NCBI RefSeq assembly: GCF_900108175.1
Contig: NZ_FNVO01000011.1
Coordinates: forward strand, 62,001 to 126,000
DNA from: Thermomonospora echinospora
GTDB taxonomy: Bacteria > Actinomycetota > Actinomycetes > Streptosporangiales > Streptosporangiaceae
Direction of reading: 5' to 3'
DNA: 64,000 nt
Of this stretch, positions 58,793 to 64,000 are shown in pieces. Under the pieces are notes generated by a model. The model made no database searches. It worked only from the letters and a program-made list of their open reading frames with translations, and was not told where the DNA came from. The stretch's first letter is position 1, and each line of letters begins with the position of its first letter. The position numbers and the translations under genes were made by a program.

Positions 58793-59464
58793 TCAGGCGG
58801 CAGGCTCGATGCTCAGCTCGCGGGCGAGGCAGGCGGCCAGCTCGGCGTTCAGCCGGTAGGCGGTGCGCACCTCCTCGATGATCCGCAGGCGCTCGGCCTC
58901 GTCCCAGGGCGCAGTGTCGAGGAGTTCCCGGTAGCGGTCCTTCAGCCGCTTCGGCCGCTCGGCGAAGCGGTAGAAGCGCACGCCCTCGTCGCCGGTCAGA
59001 CCGTAGGTCCGCGACACCCGGTCACCGATGACCTGCCCGCCGGACAGGTCGCCGAGGTAGCGGGTGTAGTGGTGGGCCACGAAGCCGCCGGGCCAGTCGA
59101 AGCAGACCTCGCGCATCCGCTCGCAGTAGCGCCGGGTCGCCTCGTTGGCCGTGGTCCGCTCGGCCCAGTCCGGCCCGTGGAAGAACGCCAGGTCGGCCTG
59201 GAGGGCCTCGCGGCGGCGCAGGCCGTCCAGGTCGAACAGGCCGCCCACCTCGTCGTCGCGCATACGGTCGGCGGCCTCCTCCAGCAGGTCGTAGACGAAG
59301 TGCAACTGGCCGATCAGCGCGGCGTACTCCTCGCGGCCGAGCCGTCCCTCCAGCAGCGCGCTCATGTAGGTCGAGTCCTCGTTGTGGCCGTGATCGGCCC
59401 GGGTGGCTGCTCGCAGCCGGGCCGAGAACCGCTCCTGCATGGTCTCCGGGTGCTCACCGGCCAC
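58793..59464 (-). CDS. hmuO: heme oxygenase (biliverdin-producing)
   Basis: This 223-residue all-helical enzyme opens heme to biliverdin, CO and Fe2+. The proximal His25 is in ATRADHGHNE, and the distal helix glycines are in HYTRYLGDLSGGQVIGDRVS. Length and layout match HmuO of Corynebacterium. An IdeR-type iron box lies 35 bp upstream, so it is expressed in iron limitation. With the HmuTUV importer and HtaA-like proteins beside it, it releases iron from imported heme. Confidence 0.94.
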   Translation of the reverse strand: MAGEHPETMQERFSARLRAATRADHGHNEDSTYMSALLEGRLGREEYAALIGQLHFVYDLLEEAADRMRDDEVGGLFDLDGLRRREALQADLAFFHGPDWAERTTANEATRRYCERMREVCFDWPGGFVAHHYTRYLGDLSGGQVIGDRVSRTYGLTGDEGVRFYRFAERPKRLKDRYRELLDTAPWDEAERLRIIEEVRTAYRLNAELAACLARELSIEPAA

Positions 59465-59498
59465 AGAGTCCTCCTTGATACCGGATAATTGATCAAGG

Positions 59499-59517
59499 TT
59501 AGGTTAGCCTTACCTAA
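59499..59517. promoter_or_regulatory. IdeR/DtxR iron box upstream of hmuO
   Basis: TTAGGTTAGCCTTACCTAA matches the DtxR consensus TTAGGTTAGSCTAACCTAA at 18 of 19 positions. Located 35 bp upstream of the heme oxygenase start. Confidence 0.92.
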
Positions 59518-59641
59518 ATCATTTGGGAAGAGGTGGGCGAGGTCAGTGGCGAGACGGTGTCCATGCGGCCGTTCGCGGTGAGTCGTTCAGCACCGGCCCG
59601 CCGCCGGGACGAGCGACCGCCCCGGCGGCGGACGGCCGACG

Positions 59642-59959
59642 TCAGTGGGCACCGTTCTGGTCCCGCTGCGGCAGGCCCAGCGCGGCGCGCGCCTCGTCGT
59701 ACATCCGCACCACCTCGGCCCGTACCTGCGCCCGCTCCGTCAACCGCCGGCTCCACGGGATGCGCACCGGCACGGATCCTCCGCCCGCCTCGACGGTGAA
59801 GTCGACGCCGTCGGCGTCCAGCCCGGTCAGCACCGCGGACGTGGCGTCCGGCAGGCCGCCCAGCGCCCGGACGATCAGCACCGAGTCCTCGACGTGGTCC
59901 TCGTTCATGTGCCGGGCGATCGCCGCGACCACGTCCTCGGAGAAGGTTTCCTGACTCAT
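59642..59959 (-). CDS. DUF2470-domain heme-associated protein
   Basis: This 105-residue protein has the DUF2470 signature AAIARHMNEDHVEDSVLIVR and DADGVDFTV, and a basic end ERAQVRAEVVRMYDEARAAL. DUF2470 domains occur C-terminal to pyridoxamine-oxidase-like heme-binding/heme-utilisation proteins (HugZ-like). Here it is alone, between the ABC ATPase and heme oxygenase on the same strand. A role in heme or tetrapyrrole handling is inferred. Start ATG 59959. Confidence 0.85.
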   Translation of the reverse strand: MSQETFSEDVVAAIARHMNEDHVEDSVLIVRALGGLPDATSAVLTGLDADGVDFTVEAGGGSVPVRIPWSRRLTERAQVRAEVVRMYDEARAALGLPQRDQNGAH

Positions 59960-59994
59960 GTCCTGCCTTTCTGACGACTGTCGTCCCGCGCGCC

Positions 59995-60813
59995 TCAGCG
60001 GCGGGGAAGAATGATCGGACGGTCCGTGCGCGGGTGTGGCAGCACCTCGATGCCGTGCCGGTAGACCTCGCTGAGCAACGGCGCGGTGAGCACCTCCGGC
60101 GGCGGGCCGCAGGCCACCAGCCTTCCCCTGGACAGCATGGCGACCCGGTCGGCGTAGGCCGCGGCCAGGTCCAGGTCATGCACGACCGCCACGATCGCCC
60201 TGCCTCGTTCCGCTTCGGCGCACAGAGCCGAGAAGACCAGTTCCTGGTGGCCGATGTCCAAGGCCGAGGTCGGCTCGTCCAGCAGCAGCGTCTCGGTGTG
60301 CTGGGCCAGTACCCGGGCCAGCGCGGTCCGCGCCTGCTCCCCGCCCGACAGCGAGGTGAACGCCCTGTCCGCGAACTCGGCGATTCCGGCGTCCCGCATG
60401 GCCCGCAGCACCACGACGTCGTCCTCGTCCTCCAGCGGAGTGCCCGCCCACGGCGAGCGACCCATCCGGACGACGTCCGCCACGGTGAAGGAGAACGCCA
60501 GAGAGTGCTGCTGGGGCAGCACCGCACGGCGCATGGCCAGCTCGCGCGTCGTCCACGCCTCCAGCGGACGGCCCTGGAGCACGACCTCGCCCGCCGCCGG
60601 ACGCAGGTCGCCGCTGAGCGCCGCCAGCAGTGTGGACTTGCCCGCCCCGTTGGGCCCCACCAGCATCAGCAACTCGCCGTGCCGGACCTGGAGGCCGACG
60701 TCCGACAACACGTCCCGCCCGGCACGCCGCACGAACACCCCGCGTGCGGCCAGCGCCACCTCGCCCCGTTCGACGGGCCCGGGAAGCCGCGGACGGCGGC
60801 GCAGACCGATCAT
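59995..60813 (-). CDS. hmuV: heme ABC transporter ATPase HmuV
   Basis: This 272-residue ATPase has Walker A VGPNGAGKSTLL, Q-loop AVLPQQHS, signature LSGGEQARTALARVL, Walker B LLLDEPTSALD and the switch His in VVHDLDLAAAYA. The pattern MGRSPWAGT between Q-loop and signature is characteristic of HmuV/FecE-type importers. Start ATG 60813 overlaps the permease stop by ATGA. Confidence 0.94.
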   Translation of the reverse strand: MIGLRRRPRLPGPVERGEVALAARGVFVRRAGRDVLSDVGLQVRHGELLMLVGPNGAGKSTLLAALSGDLRPAAGEVVLQGRPLEAWTTRELAMRRAVLPQQHSLAFSFTVADVVRMGRSPWAGTPLEDEDDVVVLRAMRDAGIAEFADRAFTSLSGGEQARTALARVLAQHTETLLLDEPTSALDIGHQELVFSALCAEAERGRAIVAVVHDLDLAAAYADRVAMLSRGRLVACGPPPEVLTAPLLSEVYRHGIEVLPHPRTDRPIILPRR

Positions 60814-61898
60814 CCCCAGCCTCCCGCCCGGTTGCGGGTGCGCCGCAGCAGCCAGAAGAAGAACGGCCCGCCCACCAGCGCGGTGAGCACGCCCAGCGGC
60901 AGTTCCTGGTAGGGGATCGAGGTACGGGCCACCAGATCGGCGGCGACCACCAGCACCGCCCCGCCCAGCGCGCTGGCCGGGATCAGGACCCGGTGCCCCG
61001 GCCCCACCGCCATCCGGACCAGGTGCGGCACCACCAGGCCGACGAACGAGATGATCCCGCTGAACGCCACCGCCGCCGAGGTGGTCAGGGCGATGACCGC
61101 GACCCCGGTGAGCCGTAGCCGTTCCACGTCCACCCCGAGCTGCCGGGCGGCCCGCTCGCCGAGCGCCAGCACGTCCAGCCGGCGGGCGCAGGCGCAGGAC
61201 ACCGCGAGACCGGCCGCCGTGCACGGCGCCACCGCGGCCACCGCGGGCCAGGTCGCCGAGGCCAGGCTGCCGAGCTGCCAGGACGTGATCGCGCGCAGCG
61301 CGTCGTTGCCGGAGGCGAACATCAGCAGGCCCAGCAGCGCCGAGGCGACCGCGGTCACCGCGATGCCGGTCAGCAGCAGCGTGACGACCTCGGTCCGGCC
61401 GCCCGACCGCGCCACCGCGTAGACCAGCAGCGTGGTGAGCAGCCCGGCCGCGAAGGCGGCCAGCACCACCGTCCAGTTGCCCAGCGCGTTCAGGCCGAAC
61501 ACGATCACGGCGGCGGCGCCCACCGCCGCGCCCGAGGAGACCCCGATGACCCCGGGCTCGGCCAGCGGGTTGCCGAACACGCCCTGCATCACCGCGCCGG
61601 CGCAGGCCAGCGACGCGCCGGTGACCGCCGCCAGGGCGACCCGGGGGAAGCGCACCACCCACAGCGCGTTCTCGGCCTGAGGGCCGGTCGGCTGCGGCCC
61701 GAGGTCCAGGCCGAGCCGGTGCATGACCGATCCGAGGACCTCCTGCGGGGGGATGCTGACCTGGCCGAGGCTGGCCGCCACGACGACCGCCACCACGAGG
61801 GCCACCGCCAGGGCGGCGATCAGCAGCCCGCCGCGCAGCGCACGCGTGTGCCGCGGGGCCTCCGGGGCGGCGGGCCCGGTCTCCGTCGTGCTCGTCAT
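60810..61898 (-). CDS. hmuU: heme ABC transporter permease HmuU
   Basis: This 362-residue FecCD-type permease has about nine or ten helices. Marks: VVRFPRVALAAVTGASLACA, GVFGNPLAEPGVIGVSSGAA, GIISFVGLVVPHLVRMAVGP and LPLGVLTALVGGPFFFWLL. The start chosen is ATG 61898, overlapping the hmuT stop by ATGA, rather than the in-frame ATG four codons upstream inside hmuT. Passes heme delivered by HmuT across the membrane. Confidence 0.94.
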   Translation of the reverse strand: MTSTTETGPAAPEAPRHTRALRGGLLIAALAVALVVAVVVAASLGQVSIPPQEVLGSVMHRLGLDLGPQPTGPQAENALWVVRFPRVALAAVTGASLACAGAVMQGVFGNPLAEPGVIGVSSGAAVGAAAVIVFGLNALGNWTVVLAAFAAGLLTTLLVYAVARSGGRTEVVTLLLTGIAVTAVASALLGLLMFASGNDALRAITSWQLGSLASATWPAVAAVAPCTAAGLAVSCACARRLDVLALGERAARQLGVDVERLRLTGVAVIALTTSAAVAFSGIISFVGLVVPHLVRMAVGPGHRVLIPASALGGAVLVVAADLVARTSIPYQELPLGVLTALVGGPFFFWLLRRTRNRAGGWG

Positions 61899-62944
61899 CG
61901 TGCCCCACAAGGCCGGTGGACGGCTTCGGCCAGCGCCCTGATGGTCTTGCCGGTGCGGGGGCCGAAGGTCAGCAACGCCCCGTCGTCGGCCGACACGATC
62001 CGCCGGTTCCGCCCGGCGGGTGTCTGGCCCACGCCGGGCAGCCTCACCAGGCCGTCCACGCCGCCGACCGATTCCAGGCCACCGGTCAGCACCAGGATCA
62101 CGTCGGGCGCGGCGTTGATCATGCCTTCACTGGTCAGCGGCCGGAACCCGGCCAGCCCGGCGGCGGCTCCGGCGTCGGTGGCCCCGATCGCCTCGATCAG
62201 CGCGTCTGATCCGGCGCCCCGGCCGCCGATCAGGTAGACGCCCGCGGTGCCGCGCAGGTAGAGGAACGCGATGCGCAGCGGCTCGGCGCCCGCCGCCGAC
62301 TCGGCGCGGGCCGCGTCGATCTGCTCGCCGACCTGCTCCTTGAGCGCGCGGCCAGCCTCCGGGACGCCCAGCGCGGCGGCGACCTCGGTGATGTGCTCGC
62401 CGATCGCCGGCAGGGTCTGCTGATCGCCGATCAGGACGACCGGGATCCCCGAGTCGCGCAACTGGTCCACCGCCCCGGCCGGGCCGATCCCGGCGTCCAG
62501 CAGCACCACGGTCGGGTCGAGCCGCAGGACGGCCTCGGCCGACAGGTCGTGCCCGTTGGTGGTCACCAGCGGCAGGTCGGCGGCGGCCTCGAACGTGGTG
62601 GAGGCGTCCCGGCCGACCACCCGGTCCCCCAGCCCCAGGCTGAAGACGATCTCGGCGATCGAGCCGTACATGTTGACTGCCAGGATCCGGTCGGCGCTGC
62701 GCACGGTCACCGGCCGCCCGTCGGCGGACTCGACGGTCACCGGCAGCTTCGGCGTGGGCGCCGGCTCGACCGGCTCGATCGCCTGGCCGGTCCGCACGAC
62801 GGAGGGACCGCACGAGGCCGCCGGGTCCGTTCCCCCGGTCGCGGACGCACCGCCCACCGCGCACCCGCCCAGCCCCAGCGCCGCCAGCACGGCCAGGGTC
62901 GCGGTCCGCGCTCCGCGAACGCGGATCCGGAGTGCGGCGCTCAC
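61895..62944 (-). CDS. hmuT: heme-binding lipoprotein HmuT
   Basis: This 349-residue lipoprotein has lipobox LGLGGC-A (Cys about 28) and the class III binding-protein fold with IVFSLGLGDRVVGRDAST, LDPTVVLLDAG and RLPGVGQTPAGRNRR. HmuT residues of the type Tyr/His are expected in loops; LYLRGTAGVYLIGGRG and TTNGHDLSAEAVLRL fit heme-binding members of this family. The start is GTG 62944, overlapping the upstream gene by GTGA. Captures heme from surface receptors. Confidence 0.92.
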   Translation of the reverse strand: MSAALRIRVRGARTATLAVLAALGLGGCAVGGASATGGTDPAASCGPSVVRTGQAIEPVEPAPTPKLPVTVESADGRPVTVRSADRILAVNMYGSIAEIVFSLGLGDRVVGRDASTTFEAAADLPLVTTNGHDLSAEAVLRLDPTVVLLDAGIGPAGAVDQLRDSGIPVVLIGDQQTLPAIGEHITEVAAALGVPEAGRALKEQVGEQIDAARAESAAGAEPLRIAFLYLRGTAGVYLIGGRGAGSDALIEAIGATDAGAAAGLAGFRPLTSEGMINAAPDVILVLTGGLESVGGVDGLVRLPGVGQTPAGRNRRIVSADDGALLTFGPRTGKTIRALAEAVHRPCGAR

Positions 62945-63573
62945 CGGCCGGGCTCCGGCTCGGCGGCGCGGGAGCGGCGGCGCAGCAGGAGGATTCCGCC
63001 CGCGGCGGCGATGATGACGGCGCCGCCGCCGGCCCACCAGACCGGGGAGACGCCCGCCGGACCGCCCGGCTCCGCGAACGAGACGGGGACGCGCACATCC
63101 TGGGAGCGGTCGGCGCTGCGGGTGTGGTCGGCGCGGGTGGCTACCACGCACTTCACCTCGGTGCAGTCGACCGTGTCGGACAGCTTGGCGGAGACGGTGA
63201 TCGTGACCTCGAAGGAGCCGCCCTCCCCATAGGGGACGGCCAGGTTCCTGCCGTACGGCGGCGGATTGGACGACACCCAGTGGGAGCCCCCGGTGCTGCC
63301 GGTGGTGTCGGCGCCACCGCCGCACGGCGAGGGGGCCTTCCCGGGGCCGTTGTCCCGGCAGAAGGCGACGTAGACGCCCTTGCCGGTGTCGAAGCCCCGG
63401 CCGGTCACGGTGATCTTCTCACCGTCGGCCGCGACGTCGGCGGCCTTGGAGATCGTGAGGGTCTGGCCCCGGGGTCCGGTGGCCGAGACGCCGTCGGCGT
63501 ACGCGCTCGGAGCGATCCACGCGGCCAGACCCAGGACGCCGAGCAGCAAGGGGGGTTTGAACGTTTTCATCAT
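62941..63573 (-). CDS. surface-anchored heme-locus protein with Ig-like domain
   Basis: This 210-residue protein has a signal peptide ending SAYA-D. A beta domain at about 28-165 (GQTLTISKAADVAADGEKIT, VTGRGFDTGKGVYVAFCRDN, DTVDCTEVKCVV with a likely disulfide), a transmembrane helix and a basic tail LLLRRRSRAAEPEPGR follow. The GxGFD-G-x-YVAFC segment resembles the start of HtaA-like heme proteins and the neighbouring gene at 63691. It lies first in the hmuTUV-hmuO direction behind tandem iron boxes. Heme receptor or relay role is inferred. ATG 63573 or the adjacent 63570 may be the start. Confidence 0.8.
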   Translation of the reverse strand: MMKTFKPPLLLGVLGLAAWIAPSAYADGVSATGPRGQTLTISKAADVAADGEKITVTGRGFDTGKGVYVAFCRDNGPGKAPSPCGGGADTTGSTGGSHWVSSNPPPYGRNLAVPYGEGGSFEVTITVSAKLSDTVDCTEVKCVVATRADHTRSADRSQDVRVPVSFAEPGGPAGVSPVWWAGGGAVIIAAAGGILLLRRRSRAAEPEPGR

Positions 63574-63639
63574 CTGTCCCAGCCATCGTCACCTTCATCA
63601 CCGGCATCCGCTTTACACCGGATGGGGCAGCACTCTAGC

Positions 63640-63678
63640 TTAGGTTTGCCTAACTTTACTTAGGTGAGGCTTACCTAA
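63640..63678. promoter_or_regulatory. tandem IdeR/DtxR iron boxes between divergent heme genes
   Basis: Box 1 at 63640-63658 (TTAGGTTTGCCTAACTTTA) and box 2 at 63660-63678 (TTAGGTGAGGCTTACCTAA) match the DtxR consensus with three and two deviations. They lie one base apart in the divergent promoter and should repress both sides in iron-replete cells. Confidence 0.88.
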
Positions 63679-63690
63679 GGAGAAATGTGT

Positions 63691-64000
63691 ATGAGGTGGG
63701 GTCATCGGGTCCTGACCGCGGCCGCTGCCGTGGTCGCCGCCGGCCTGAGCTCGGTCCATATGGCCGCACCCGCGCACGCGGCGTCCCTGCGCGTGTCCCC
63801 GTCCGCGGGGCTGGACCCCGGTGGGCAGACGATCTCGGTCTCCGGCTCGGGCTTCGACCCTCGCCGCAACAACAGGTTCGGCGTGTACGTGGTGTTCGGT
63901 CCCCGGGGTGCCGACTTTCACAAGAACGCCAACGCCTACGGCGCCGCGGTCTGGGTGCACCCCGGCGGCAAGGGGGCGGGCGGCGGCCAGGCCCCGATGA
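63691..64000 (+). CDS. htaA: HtaA-like secreted heme-binding protein (N-terminal part, runs off window)
   Basis: ATG 63691 has AAGGAG eight bases upstream; ATG 63685 is too close to it. The visible 103 residues comprise a signal peptide ending MAAPAHA-A, then SLRVSPSAGLDPGGQTISVS, GSGFDPRRNNRFGVYVVFGP and AVWVHPGG, typical of the start of actinobacterial HtaA-domain heme-capture proteins. The heme-ligating Tyr region lies beyond the window. Iron-box control fits. The gene is incomplete at the right edge. Confidence 0.82.
   Translation, partial: MRWGHRVLTAAAAVVAAGLSSVHMAAPAHAASLRVSPSAGLDPGGQTISVSGSGFDPRRNNRFGVYVVFGPRGADFHKNANAYGAAVWVHPGGKGAGGGQAPM

Noticed and set aside
58353-58859. Plus-strand frame after csp
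   Set aside because: Overlaps the real csp and heme oxygenase coding regions and shows no domain.

Overview
The window is about 70% G+C, uses GC-ending codons, and has SD-led genes with many 1- or 4-bp start/stop overlaps. The left end carries the conserved actinobacterial block that lies near the chromosome origin: cyclophilin, rhomboid protease, crgA, sortase E, glutamine amidotransferase, pknB-pknA-pbpA-rodA-pstP-fhaB-fhaA and tRNA-Leu(CAG). The organism is therefore a high-GC actinomycete. Gene order and protein style suggest Streptosporangiales/Thermomonosporaceae (Actinomadura or Thermomonospora-like), but that placement is inference.

Layout. (1) 1-14.3 kb is core cell-division, wall-synthesis and Ser/Thr-kinase signalling. 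(2) 14.3-38.3 kb is an accessory region starting right after tRNA-Leu. It holds a transposase/recombinase/HTH trio; an arsenic block with two ArsC reductases, ArsR-ACR3-flavin monooxygenase, more ArsR/MerR sensors, a DUF2703 protein, two further flavoproteins, an MFS exporter and two unannotated-size small proteins (a 20-residue peptide with 8 Cys and a 52-residue C-x3-C protein); a lone PD-(D/E)XK-like nuclease; and an XRE-ImmA gene next to a TGT-like zinc protein. It also holds a decayed transposase copy, sodA under a Nur-type operator beside a broken Nur-MFS chimera, and a GNAT enzyme. (3) 38.3-51.6 kb is a vitamin B12 regulon with four cobalamin riboswitches. On the minus strand a transcobalamin-like pair of surface proteins (alpha/alpha-barrel protein plus DUF4430-like beta domain) is translationally coupled to a complete ECF transporter (T, fused A-A', S), followed by a second DUF4430-like secreted protein with its own riboswitch. 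On the plus strand are B12-independent methionine synthase metE and a ferredoxin-like protein with a BtuFCD-type ABC importer. (4) 51.6-58.5 kb mixes metal genes (Dyp/EfeB-type Tat peroxidase, PCuAC copper chaperone, PepSY membrane protein, Met/His-rich membrane protein, Csp-type four-helix copper protein) with several gene wrecks (FhuF, ABC ATPase, CmtR-CDF). (5) 58.8-64 kb is an iron/heme locus: heme oxygenase, DUF2470 protein, HmuTUV importer, a surface-anchored protein and the start of an HtaA-like heme-binding protein, with three IdeR/DtxR-type iron boxes.

Working together, the B12 region looks like a complete capture-import-and-bypass module. When cobalamin is low, the riboswitches release extracellular capture proteins, two importer types and the B12-independent enzyme. 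The most promising undescribed items are the split bacterial transcobalamin-like system, the 20-residue Cys-rich peptide coupled to a MerR gene, the TGT-like gene beside XRE-ImmA, and the Nur-MFS fusion next to an intact Nur box.
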